Shown piece by piece: positions 22,145 to 32,418 of a stretch of 64,000 bases of DNA. Numbering within the stretch: position 1 is the stretch's first letter; every line of letters begins with the position of its first letter. Position numbers and translations under genes: made by a program. Origin of the DNA: Rostrohypoxylon terebratum (Eukaryota; Ascomycota; Sordariomycetes; Xylariales; Hypoxylaceae); contig MU385864.1 of the NCBI GenBank assembly GCA_022497145.1, positions 186,001 through 250,000 on the forward strand, in the 5' to 3' direction. The notes below the pieces were generated by a model. It saw only the letters and a list, made by a program, of their open reading frames with translations. It was not told the origin of the DNA and did not search any database.

Positions 22145-23306
22145 CTACCGATCCGCCATCATATTTCTTACGGAGTGGAAGTATTTTTCGGATAACTTCT
22201 CCTTCAACTCTTCCTTTGTTAGCCAGTTGAAATCGATTAGTCCCAACTTGTTATCTTCCAAGTCCGCTTGGCCGGCCATAATTCTCCCTTTTAAGAAGAA
22301 TACCTTCTCACCCCTGCGTTTGAAGGTGTTGTCTTCGTTGAACTCGGGCTTCCTAACCATATGAGCGACTGGTACTCGGCCCACCATCCAGGTGTTCATG
22401 TTGACGCCTGCTGCTGATTCCAGTGCATGTGCGGCGGCCTATGATTATAGTTAGCGACTGGTATTATTCTTGTAGATATAAGTAATCTTTGCGTCCAATG
22501 TACCTCGTGTAAGTTTCCGTCTGTCGGTACATCCACAGCTGGGAATTGCCACACCCCATTGCTATCTTTGACAATCAGGTACAGCGTTCTGTCCAGCTTG
22601 CGGTCTAACCGCTTCACATCATTCGTTTTGTCTGCGTTGGTAATTCTATCCATCGGCCGTTCGACGGGAACGATTTCGTCCGCCTTGGCTTCCTCGCCAT
22701 CTTCGGTAACCCTACTTTCGGCATCCTTGAGCAGGATTTCCCGCAATCGCCCTTCGTCGCTTAGCGTACTGCCTACTAACAGCTCGTCGTTCCACGCATT
22801 ACGCCCCCGGGCGTAGTATCTGCCTAGCTCTTTCGCCGTTATATTTCCTCGTTCTGCGAACTTGATCCTCCAATCCAAATCTCCGGCCGTGTCCTTCTTG
22901 AAAAATAGGGTATGTTTGAAAGGCAGGACTAGCCGCTCGTTTAAGCGCTTCTGGTAGAAGAAGAATGCGTTCTCGAACGGAGTGAGTGCGCGGGTGAGCA
23001 GAGGCGCCCGGGTTAGGATTATGCCGGATTTTATGCGGTATTCTGCTGGAGGAGTTTGCGGAAATTCATTGTATTTGGGTGGCTCGACTGGAGCCTGCGC
23101 GGAGGCCTCGGCGGCGGATGAGTATGATCGGAATTGGGCGCTCCTGCAACTGGCGCATATACTGGATTGTCCCTCTGCGAGTTTTTTTTAGAATTAGTAT
23201 ACGAATATGAATATGAATATGAATATGAATATGTGTGATTTTCACCGGAGAGCTTACTCCGCAACAATGCGGCAGCAGCATTGCTACCTCTACTTGAAGC
23301 CGCCAT
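22145..23306 (-). CDS. mrpl17: Mitochondrial large-subunit ribosomal protein mL46 / MRPL17 (337 aa)
   Basis: Structural protein of the mitochondrial 54S subunit. Exons 23306-23258, 23174-22504, 22438-22145; total 1014 nt. The start MAASSRGSNAAAALLR is a classic mitochondrial presequence; translation from an upstream in-frame ATG (23447) would spoil it. The first intron (83 bp, GTAAGC donor, TACTAAT branch, CGCAG acceptor) holds a GAATAT microsatellite; reading through it yields a false Tyr-Ser repeat protein and shifts the frame. Spliced sequence runs RSYSSAAEASAQAP, then the mL46 core YRIKSGIILTRAPLLTRALT, FENAFFFYQKRLNERLVLPF, DLDWRIKFAERGN, DGNLHE-AAAHALESAAGVNMN and ends FHSVRNMMADR. The Nudix-like fold of mL46 is known from the family. 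Divergent with GPHR. Confidence 0.92.
23203..23232 (+). repeat. GAATAT microsatellite inside an intron of the mL46 gene
   Basis: Five perfect GAATAT hexamers located between the 5' splice site and the TACTAAT branch site of intron 1. Copy number changes would alter intron length without touching the protein. Confidence 0.85.
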
Positions 23307-23939
23307 GGTTAGGAGTAGCGATTGTGGCGCTTCCCCGGGAATCAATGGCGGAGGTGTCGCAGTTTGAATATGTTCTTCTGTTAAATCGCAAATATCGATA
23401 TTGAACTTTTTTCGACGACCCCTGTCAGGTCTGATGAGGAAAGCCACACCGTGACCGAGTGACCGAGTGACCGAGCCACACCGTGGGGTTTATCTGTTAT
23501 CTGTGGCTAGTGAAATTATGGATACTATGGATAAAATTTGTGCTAAAAATGAGAACTACGGATCCGTCGGGAAGGTACTTAGAGCGAAGGTGGGGCTTAC
23601 CGTCAAGCGGCAGTCGTCATCTGGTCTGGGCTTGTCTGGGGAAAGTAACGCCCTGCCAATTTGCCCACTACCAACATCACTTTCTCACTTTCTCATTTTC
23701 TTCTTCTTCCTGTTTCAACTCTCGTATCGCAAACACCTGAACAAACATGTCAATGTCAATCTCAAGTTGCCGATCTGTACTGCCACCCCCTTCAGATCCA
23801 TCTGCTCATACTCCTCGATAAATTATCCGATAATATATTAAGTTGTACCCTATGTATTCCGAGAGTTAGAGGCCTAGAATGACATCGCAACATAATTCTT
23901 CGTAGCCAACCGTTTTCGACCCATTCAAAAGCTTTCCAA
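23307..23939. promoter_or_regulatory. Divergent promoter of mL46 and GPHR
   Basis: 633 bp between two start codons facing away from each other. Includes a short tandem GACCGAGT/GACCGAGC array (about 23453-23476) and a CT-rich stretch (23680-23720). Overlapping ORFs here in three frames are not conserved-looking. Confidence 0.5.
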
Positions 23940-25589
23940 ATGGGATCCTCCGATTGCCTTGACAACCTCTGTTTGGCACCCGGCATGGTCGCGCCTTCAG
24001 CAGCGTCCATGACATTGTCTCTGGCTCCTTTCACCATCACCTTCGTCGTCGTCTCCATCCTAGTATCGCAAAAAATCTTCCCTCAGCTAGCGCGCGTCCA
24101 AAATTCACGCGATGGCGAAGATCACTTCCTCCCCTCCGATGCGCCCCCTTCACTCCAACAAGCCCATGCTGAGCACGGCGCTAAATCAATACGACGACGG
24201 ATAGCAGAAGGTGCCTTTTGTACTACGGTTGGATTGGCAGTTGTCCTGGGCGAGTTGATCTTGTGTGAAATATCGGAATTAGTCAATCCTTACGCCCGAG
24301 CCCTGGCTCTGCGAGTCACTGTCCCAACCCTCTTGTTCCTCCTCATCGTGCTGATCCCTTTCCTTGAACTCCAATCGCTTGTCACCGGCTCGGGATGGTC
24401 TTTCCAGCGCACTTCAAAAGGGAACATACCTAGGGCTGCTTGGGTGCTTCAATTTACCATGTTTAGCGTTTGGTTATTTGCCTTCTGGTCCCTTGGAAAT
24501 CTTGTCCCGGTGGGCAGCGAGGTCGTGCGTCCGAGCGCTAAAATGGAAAAACTTCGTGCAGAACCCTTATTGTCTGCAACTTTAGCGCGCGCCTGTCTTG
24601 AACGCATCGGTGTCATTGGGATCTCGTTGATGGCCTTGTTGTCTGGATTCGCCTCGGTCTCTTCGCCGTGGCATACATTCGGAAGTCGAGTATCGCGACG
24701 TCCTGTGACGGAGGCTGATATTGCCCGTAAACAAGCGGGCCTAGATGCTACGAATGAGATGCTAATAACTAAAAGACATCGTCTTCAAAGTCTACTACGT
24801 AAGGCATCAGACACATCCTCGGCTGAGAAACGTGGGTTTGTCACCAAGGTTATCGGCTCTATCCGAGGCGGAGGCGACGCAGCAGAAATCCGCACGTTAC
24901 GTCTCGAAATTGCCGGGTTGGAAGCTATGGAAGCGAATCTATCTTCAGCTTTATCTATGCTACGTTCAAGGCAAGCTAATTCAGCGCGCGCTGCTACTTT
25001 TTCCGGGAAGCTTCTCTTGATACCCACTTACGTGTTCAGCGTGTATTGCGTTTATCGTATAATAGCGACCACCCTAACTACTTTACGGCGGCTATACTAC
25101 CCGGCCGCTTCTTTTTCGTCGTCTGATCCGATCAATCGATTCCTCGGACTACTAGCCAAACACTGGGACCCAAAGCTCGATCAAATTGCATGGGCTAGGC
25201 AGATCTCGTTTTTATTATCTGGTGTTATCCTCCTTGCGAGCGCAAACAGTGCACTCCAGACATTCCATTTCTTCGCCAAGTGGACTCCCGGGCTCTTATA
25301 CCAGGCCCAGGCCAATTTGGCTTTACTAATCGGACAGATCAGCGCTATTTACGTGATCTCTGCGGCGTTACTCCTACGCAGCAATCTTCCTAAGGAGGTG
25401 GGCAGCGCCGTCGGCGATGCGCTCGAAAGCGCTCTAGAACCAGGTTTTGTAGATAGATGGTTCGAGGGCTGGTTCCTCTTAGCAAGCGTGGTCACGGCAG
25501 GAGGGATCTGGCTTGGTGGAAAGATAGGCGAGTGGAGCGAAGAATGGGACGACATCGGCATGGAAGAGATGGGTCAGAAACGATCATGA
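23940..25589 (+). CDS. Golgi pH regulator (GPHR / GPR89 family) membrane protein (549 aa)
   Basis: Multi-pass anion-channel-like protein required for normal Golgi acidification; plant members were described as GTG proteins. A single uninterrupted ORF with about eight or nine hydrophobic segments: near the N-terminus (SLAPFTITFVVVSILVSQKIF), EGAFCTTVGLAVVLGELIL, LRVTVPTLLFLLIVLIPFLE, WVLQFTMFSVWLFAFWSLG, ERIGVIGISLMALLSGFASV, then a central cytosolic coiled coil with charged residues, and C-terminal segments from LLLIPTYVFSVYCVYRII onward. The signatures LSGFASVSSPWHTF and PKLDQIAWARQISFLLSGVI are family hallmarks. An upstream methionine or 5' exon cannot be excluded, but the start precedes a good first membrane segment. 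Its 3' end converges with the STAND gene 320 bp away. Confidence 0.9.
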   Translation: MGSSDCLDNLCLAPGMVAPSAASMTLSLAPFTITFVVVSILVSQKIFPQLARVQNSRDGEDHFLPSDAPPSLQQAHAEHGAKSIRRRIAEGAFCTTVGLAVVLGELILCEISELVNPYARALALRVTVPTLLFLLIVLIPFLELQSLVTGSGWSFQRTSKGNIPRAAWVLQFTMFSVWLFAFWSLGNLVPVGSEVVRPSAKMEKLRAEPLLSATLARACLERIGVIGISLMALLSGFASVSSPWHTFGSRVSRRPVTEADIARKQAGLDATNEMLITKRHRLQSLLRKASDTSSAEKRGFVTKVIGSIRGGGDAAEIRTLRLEIAGLEAMEANLSSALSMLRSRQANSARAATFSGKLLLIPTYVFSVYCVYRIIATTLTTLRRLYYPAASFSSSDPINRFLGLLAKHWDPKLDQIAWARQISFLLSGVILLASANSALQTFHFFAKWTPGLLYQAQANLALLIGQISAIYVISAALLLRSNLPKEVGSAVGDALESALEPGFVDRWFEGWFLLASVVTAGGIWLGGKIGEWSEEWDDIGMEEMGQKRS

Positions 25590-25908
25590 CAGCACGAATA
25601 TAAAACTTTATCACATCATAAGAATTCCCAGTATCGTCAAGCGATCGCACCGTATTCCATTAAACCACACCATCATCGAAAAGGGATCACATAGCTTGCA
25701 ACAATAACGCTGTCGATTCCCCGCCGTAGCATACCCAACATATTACTGAGTACGGAACATTCACATGTCTTGCCATGTTTGTGGCTTGGACATGAACCCA
25801 GTCTGATTCTGAATGCGGCACAACAAGATATACCCAAACCCATTTCATCCCTCCATCTTCATACTTGAAGCATTAAATATTTACATCTCCGGATTTATCT
25901 TCTGGGTT
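25590..25908. other. Convergent 3' spacer between GPHR and the STAND gene
   Basis: 319 bp, no coding signal. Confidence 0.5.
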
Positions 25909-28900
25909 TCAATCGTCAGCCAAATCGATAACCGCGGGTGCGTTCCTATTCGTCCGTGTCAGTCGACATGCTCCATATTGGATAAGCAGTAATTCTATCT
26001 GCTTCCTAGCCTTCGCGATCTGGTCATCTAACCCGTCGTGGTCTTCCCACAACGGCCTTGTCGTCCGGCATATATCAAGCGGGTGTTGCCTGTGCCATGG
26101 CTTGTCTTCTACTAGATCATATGGATGGGCTCCGTTGGGATCGCCAATCGCGTTGGCGTCACGACATTCAAGAAGCAGGCTCTGCACCCAACTTTCTTCT
26201 AGACGGCGCACCGCATCCTGGAGGGGCGTGTACAGGAATCCGGGGGGGTTGGGGTCCGCACCCGTCTCAAGGATCATCTTCAAAAGCTGGCCCGTAGTCT
26301 GCCCATCATCACCCTCATCGCCATACGGGTTCCTAAGCGCTACGAACACGATGTCTGGCTCCTCGGCAAAATTGGCGCCGGCATCAATAAATATTTCTAA
26401 AAATTCGAGGCGCTTCCAGGACACGCACAGACGGAGAAGAGTTACTGGCTCATTTTTGTTGAATGTTTTCGGCATGCTTTCATCCATCGAAGTGTCAATT
26501 GTGAACTCATCCGTCCAAACGGCATTCTTGTTTTCGCTCGTAGAGCCTTCCCATTCTGGAGTTCTCAACAATTTCTTTGCAAATTCTGGCCACTGCAATA
26601 GTATGAGACTCGCTAGGATACCAGTCTCCTTCATCACAGCGCTTTTCCGTCCCGCCGTCGTCGATGCCGTTGCGTTATCAAGCTCGTTGAAGGCGCACAG
26701 CGTGCGCCACTTTGGAAATTTTCTTCGGAGCCGCTCGTTTCTCAGCGACTTAACGTGCTTACCGTTGGGCTTGAGGCATTCCATCACCGAATGGAAGACG
26801 CTTGGGGACTTCAATATCAAATTACGACGATCACCGCGCAAAGCCGAATCACTCATTTCCAAGCAGTGCTCCTCGTAGCGGCTGGCGGAGCGCTGGTTCG
26901 GTGGTCTATTACGACCCCACTGTTGTAATCCGTTGAAGACGACTTGCATCTCCAACATACGGATGTCCGTGTCTGTTAATGCGAACTCACCGGCGGGGCG
27001 TGGCTGACCATCTCCACCCTTAGGTGGCGCGAAGAGAAACTCTCGCACGGTGTAATGTGCGATACTAACTCTCTGCAGTGCAACCCCGTCGTCGTCATGT
27101 TTGAATATGAACTGGGGGTTCGTCACTTTGATCAGACACCCCAGAATCTTTTTTAACAAACGCACGTTGTACATATGCATCGCGCCATGACGTACGTTGT
27201 GAAGAGACGCTTGAACTAAGACGTCGGCACTCTTGATGTTGGAAGTATTGCTGCAAATCAATGCGAGAGCCGTACGAGCGAAGGCGCGCTGTTCCTGCGG
27301 AATACCCTCCAGGATCCTCGCGTATGTGTCGAAGAGAGTTTCCGGTAGACTTTTGAGGGCTGCTATTACCCGTTTGGTATCCAAGTGAAGTCGTTCAATA
27401 ATGTCGATTTGGCATGCAACCCATCGAAACCTAAGCTAGATCTTAGCAAACGTTCTTGGATATATTGGGTATAAGTATTACAGCTAAATACTTACATTCC
27501 TCTGGCGTCCCTTGCCAATTTCTCTTCTACTTATTCTCTGAAGCCCGGCGTCCATAATCTGAATTTTTCGTTTCTCGCGAATTGTTTTTTTACGTACATT
27601 CGTATGGCCAGCATGACGTCGGCGTTCGACATCGTGATTGCTGTGTGTTGCCTGTCAGACCCTGGGGATAATCTATCATCTTCATACCCATCCATGGCGC
27701 GTTTAATATCCGTCTCCTCACGGCTAGTCATTAGCAGGGAGACGTGTCGAAAATCCGGGTCAGTGCCGATTCTAATCAGCACGTCGAGGAACCTTTCTCG
27801 TGGCTTTCTACTCTCGTCCACGGCGTCAAGCACGAGGTAGATTCGCCGACCCTGCTGCATGTACCGTTTACTTATAGCCGAGAAACAGCTCATGAGACCT
27901 GGGATACTAAATCTCTCCCCTTTACTCAACTCTTCCAATTCCGGTGGAATGAAACGACCTATCTGTCTGCTCAAATCACAAATAATCCAACGGAGGAAGT
28001 GGATTGTCTCATCGTGGTTCCTCTCGTGGTGGCAATAATAAAACGAATATCCGGTTGCTTGACAATGCATTCCGATAGCGTCTATGAGAAACGAGCAAAG
28101 GACCGTCTTTCCGGCACCGGGGATCCCAAAGATCCATATGAAGCGTTTATATCCGGATTGTACAAACGGACCTCCATCAAGCCACTGGCGCCAGCCCTGG
28201 GAACCGATTATCCATTCGCATGTCTCGTCTTCCTGCTTGTCGTGCTGTTCGGCGTGGAACTCATACATGTCAACATTCGGTTTCAACCAGGACAAGATTC
28301 TCCTCTTTTCATTGTCTTGAGACCAGGGAAGAGATCAGCTATGGCGCAATAATTCTAGAGAAAATAGATCTGTCTTACCGTCTAGCACCGCCTTCATATT
28401 TTCGACAGAGGCGCGTATTTCAGTGATATTTGTACTATCCAATGATGTCAATTGGTGAATTACAAGACCGTATCGAGTGGTACTGACGAATTGTCGGCCT
28501 GAACAGCTAGGCTGAGCTGCGCCCTCTGCCTCTCAAGCCGCCTTAACATCTCATCTGCCTTGCGTTGGTTTACGAGTGGCCACTTGAGTCTCGACCGGAA
28601 AGACATTGACACTTTCTTGGTCGTAGGTGTGGCCGTCCTCACTGGGACCTCACCGCCTGGTTTAACTGAATATCGATAGGCTTGCTTTGGCTCGGGATTT
28701 ATCACCGCGTTCAATGGAGGCAGCAGGTTGTTTATGCTGTTCAGACCCGTTCTTTTAGCAGGATGATTGAAAGGGGAATCGGGTTTACTTCCCTTCTTAG
28801 ACTCGGCTGGAGTAGGAGCATTCGTCCTCGAACCCTGCACTTGCGTTCGCGATGACGAGCTTGACGAATCCGAATCAGACTCATTTTCCGGGACAACAAG

Positions 28901-29167
28901 TTTCTCAACGTCGAATAACGTCTCTCTGCATTCATTGAGACATATCGCAAGCCCTTCCTGAAGCCTGCCCCTGCTCCCGGGCCCTATTTCGCCTTCTAGA
29001 GTCGTTCCGAGGTACTCCAAGATTCCCTTCATAATAGCCACCTCTAGGGCGATGTTGTTGACTACTTTGGGAACATCCTTCACGCTTCTTATGTATTGGG
29101 TGAGGCTAGTGGCAACCGAGACAGCTAGCTTGATGATGTCAAGCGTAAGGGCTACAGCGTCCGCCAT
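25909..29167 (-). pseudogene. NACHT-ankyrin STAND (NLR-like) protein gene with one in-frame stop
   Basis: Fungal NLR-like signal-transducing NTPase, a group linked to non-self recognition and regulated cell death. Exons 29167-28488, 28434-28379, 28315-27496, 27430-25909; total 3078 nt (1025 codons). N-terminal helical domain of the fungal STAND/HeLo-like type (MADAVALTLDIIKLAVSVAT, residues 1-110), a Ser/Arg-rich linker, NACHT domain with Walker A GIPGAGKT (309-316), Walker B YLVLDAVDE (about 408-414), sensor TSREE, winged-helix-like KSLPETLFDTYARIL and a C-terminal region with weak ankyrin repeats (LEFLEIFIDAGAN, LLKMILETGADPNP, TPLQDAVRR). Codon 507 is TAA (27533-27531), directly before VEEKLARDARGMFRWVACQ, the normal continuation of the family. 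No canonical intron removes it, so the gene is a recent pseudogene, depends on readthrough, or holds a sequence error. Confidence 0.85.
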
Positions 29168-30468
29168 ATTGCAAAGCTACTGATGCTTTTGCTCTCGTAT
29201 TGATATGGTACGGAGATGAGAATGAGGAAAAAAGAGTGATACACTTCGATTGGTAAAGGAGTATAAGTATAGGCGTGAGGCCTAATTTATGTGTGCTTTT
29301 CAGACACTATCGAGGAAAGGACCGGCTAGAAACGAAAACGCAAGCTGAGGCTTATTCTAACAGTTACCATACGCACTGAAAACAAGGCGTGTGTCCGAAG
29401 AAGTTCATGAAAATATACAAGCAACATATCGTCACCTCTTCCTACAAACCGCTCAAGATTGTTGGTCTTGACAAATACTAACTTAAGCTATATGCGGTTT
29501 GCACTATTAAGAACTTAGGCTTCTATACCCATTCACCACATAGGGTTTAGTTCTCGAGAACATTTTATATCAATGCTTGCCGCTCCTTTCTCTGCGTTAG
29601 AGAAAATACTAATAACGTAAGCTTAGGGAGCTCGGAGAACACTTTGGTCATTCAAATTTGGGGTATAACTACACATATCAGGGGCCTAATAATGGTCTAT
29701 AATTAGAAGAATACAATAATCTATAATATTTTATTTATCATATTTAGCCTCTCGCGGCCTAGTTATTGCTCCCTGACAAACCAGGCGAGATTGGTAACTC
29801 TTCAAATGCAGTATTTTGATGCTCTCTCATGCGGAATATGCTTGATGACATGATATCTGTTTGCTTGGTCACTTACATCTACATGATTTCCGCAGGTTGA
29901 GATAAGAAACTTTGGCATTATGTAGGGCTTGAGTAAATTATCATCCGCGGAAAGGCCAAACCGTAAATCAATACGCCGTCTTATTTCATTGTGAAAAGGA
30001 GAATGGCTTCATATAATCATATAGCTATTTGTGCTTACGCCGAAACCAGATGTCCTAGTCATATCAAATAGGAATAAAAAAATAGTACCTATGTTAGGAA
30101 ATGATTAGAAAGATGCCGGTCATCTCCCTTCACCATGCTAGATGCTGGATCGATCTATACACGGTATAAAGCCGCTAAACTCAACATCGAGACGAAAGCC
30201 CGCCAAATCCCAATGTGTTCGATCGAATTTCTCCCTTTCATACCTGGGCAGATAGGCATAGGTATATCACTGCCACGATTCATGAAGCCAGATGGTATCA
30301 CCGAGGCTTCAAACATTACGAAAACAGGCTGTGACGCCGTCGTGTGAACATACATCAACAACGGCATAATTCGAATAATTCCGCCAGCCAGCCACCTACT
30401 CCTAGCACATTACCAGTCCCTTCCAATCCCCCGTTCGCCCCATTTCCACCCCATCCCAAGCCACCACC
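29168..30468. other. Gene-free spacer, 1.3 kb
   Basis: AT-rich upstream region of the STAND gene. Short ORFs, none recognised. Confidence 0.5.
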
Positions 30469-31446
30469 TTACTCCGCCGTCCTCCTCCACAGATCCCTCA
30501 TCTGGATAATACCAGGAATGCTCGCGAGCGCCCCAATCGCCATCTCGCCAAGAAGTCCCTGCTCCAGACTCCAATGAACCGTAAGCGGCGCCCAAGCCAG
30601 ATTCCTCGCCACGCTCTTCTTCCACGCATCGCCCCACTCGATCTCATCCCTCTGGACCTGCGCAGCCGTCTTCCCACCGGCAAACTTCTCCTCCCGCGTC
30701 CTCAACCCGCGCCTGTGGCTCTCGTAGAACAGCCTCCCGACCTCGACGCCGACGAACGCGGCCCAGAACCTTGCGCTCCACAGGCTAGCCCTGCGCTGCG
30801 CGGCCGGGCTCCAGCCCAGCACGCCCTTGGACGACAGGTACGCGGCGTTCTCGAGCGCCTGAAAAACGACGCACGTCGACATCTGGATCCACGAAACAGC
30901 CCTCTCGACCCTATCCTCCCTCTGCCCACCCCCGCCTTCTTTCTCCGCGGGCGGTTTCCCGCGGCTCAGGATCAGCCGACGCGCCCAGAAGTACATGTTG
31001 AGCAAACCCCAGAGCCTGAGGAAGGTCCTCGCGTCGCTGAGCAGCGCGCTGAGAGCCCGCAGCCGCTTCGCGAGCTCGAGGATGGCGGCGACGCCGCCGC
31101 CGGGCAGCATCTTGGCGCTGAACACGAGGGTCGCGGAGGGGGGCAGGCTGGCGGCGATGGCGAGGAGCTGGTTCGCGCTGCGTCGGATCGCGGGGCGCGT
31201 GAGCGCTTCGAGCACCGACGCCGACAGCCGCGAGGCGTAGCACACGAGCAGCAGGGTCGTGTCGATGCCCGAGGGCGTCTGCAGGCAGCGCTGCAGGTGC
31301 GCCAGGAAGGCGTCCGCGTTCGACGGCGCCGCGGCGAGCAGGTCGCGGATGGGGAACGGCTTGGGCGAGGGCACCGGCGCCGGTGCCGCTGACGGGATCG
31401 GTTCGCCGGACGGGAGGTCCGCGGTCGCGAGTTCGGTGGCGCTCAT
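30469..31446 (-). CDS. PEX11-family peroxisomal membrane proliferation protein (325 aa)
   Basis: Promotes elongation and division of peroxisomes; the divergent filamentous-fungal PEX11C-like type. Intronless. The start chosen is the ATG at 31446 (MSATELATADLPSG); an in-frame ATG 14 codons upstream would add an AT-rich leader (MKEDLNLFNLNTST) unlike the GC-rich gene. Seen: Pro/Ala-rich N-terminus, helical segments AFLAHLQRCLQTPSGIDTTL and YASRLSASVLEALTR, LLNMYFWARRLILSRG, VSWIQMSTCVVFQALENAAYL, and a C-terminal hydrophobic hairpin LAWAPLTVHWSLEQGLLGEM with GALASIPGIIQMRDLW. Strong GC bias at third positions creates long mirror ORFs on the opposite strand (30574-31392), which are shadows. With PEX26 it is the second peroxin in the window. 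Confidence 0.8.
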   Translation of the reverse strand: MSATELATADLPSGEPIPSAAPAPVPSPKPFPIRDLLAAAPSNADAFLAHLQRCLQTPSGIDTTLLLVCYASRLSASVLEALTRPAIRRSANQLLAIAASLPPSATLVFSAKMLPGGGVAAILELAKRLRALSALLSDARTFLRLWGLLNMYFWARRLILSRGKPPAEKEGGGGQREDRVERAVSWIQMSTCVVFQALENAAYLSSKGVLGWSPAAQRRASLWSARFWAAFVGVEVGRLFYESHRRGLRTREEKFAGGKTAAQVQRDEIEWGDAWKKSVARNLAWAPLTVHWSLEQGLLGEMAIGALASIPGIIQMRDLWRRTAE

Positions 31447-32418
31447 GGTGGATGTATTTAAATTAAATAAATTTAAATCTTCTTTCAACCTTTTTTAAGT
31501 CCGTCGATTCTAGTTCGTGGACAATGGTGATGATAGCTCGTATGATCGGTACGTCGGGTCGGATTTGCGTGATACAAAGGCGAAGCGATGAACCGTGCTC
31601 TGCTGGTGCTCTGCTATCGATAAAAAAAGGGGCTTGATTCGCTCTTCTCAATTAAAACAAGGCACGAAACGCTTCAGACGCGACAAAGAATAATTAGAAA
31701 TGGAGAAAAACCAAGCAATGAATTGTTACGACGATTGATCGTCTATGTATCATCGGAAGATCTTGGAACTTGGCGATGTACAACGTACTAGTATTACGTT
31801 GAAAAGAATGTCGGCGCCGTTGAAATTAAGATTTATTAAAACGCATTGAACCTGAAAGTCTCTCTCCAGTCTCTCCAGTCTCTCCTACCTCGGCACTCCG
31901 GTTTAAGGAGCCTCCTGCATACCTAGGCTAGGTACGTCGGTACACTTTAGCTACTAACGGTTTAGCCAAATGGCTAAATCCCCACTGACCTCATAAACCA
32001 TATCCTTGTATAATACACCCTTGCCACCTAGCTTGATCTTGCTGAAGAGAATGATGATAGTGCTCCAGAGTCTAGTTATTCACATTCAAAACCCTTAGAG
32101 GTCAAATAGATCTCATGACATTTTTCGTTTCTAGCTGTTGATCTTCGAGTTACTGTTGTACAAAGTTACGAGACTTGTATCTCATAACCCTTTCCTGCGT
32201 CGTCGTCATCTATTCTAACAGGATGAATCCGCTCCACCTAGAAGTGAGTCTCCAAATACTACTATGCCGTACATTCTCACTTGCTCCCTTCGCACTACCC
32301 ATCCCTTCTTCTAAATCCACAGCACCTCCGGGTATCATTTCACTCCATTTTTTAGACATTACTACTGTTCGTATATAGTCGAGCAAACATCCTCGACATT
32401 GGTAAGGGAATGTGGCTG
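31447..32418. other. Gene-free spacer, 1.0 kb
   Basis: Upstream of the PEX11-like gene. Contains an 8-9 bp CTCTCCAGT direct repeat (31861-31889) and a CTAGGCTAGGTACGT motif near 31924. No gene seen. Confidence 0.5.

Noticed and set aside
23031..23447. A protein with a Tyr-Ser repeat and its mirror His-Ile repeat ORF
   Set aside because: The repeat is a GAATAT microsatellite inside the first intron of the mL46 gene; splicing restores the conserved frame.
27496..27605. A cryptic intron (GTAAAA to GAAGAG) that would remove the stop in the STAND gene
   Set aside because: It would keep frame, but there is no convincing branch site and it would delete residues that look conserved (KFRLWTPGFRE). 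Kept as a test, not a model.
30574..31392. A 272-codon plus-strand ORF opposite the PEX11-like gene
   Set aside because: A shadow of GC-rich third positions; low-complexity Arg/Pro/Gln composition and no domain.
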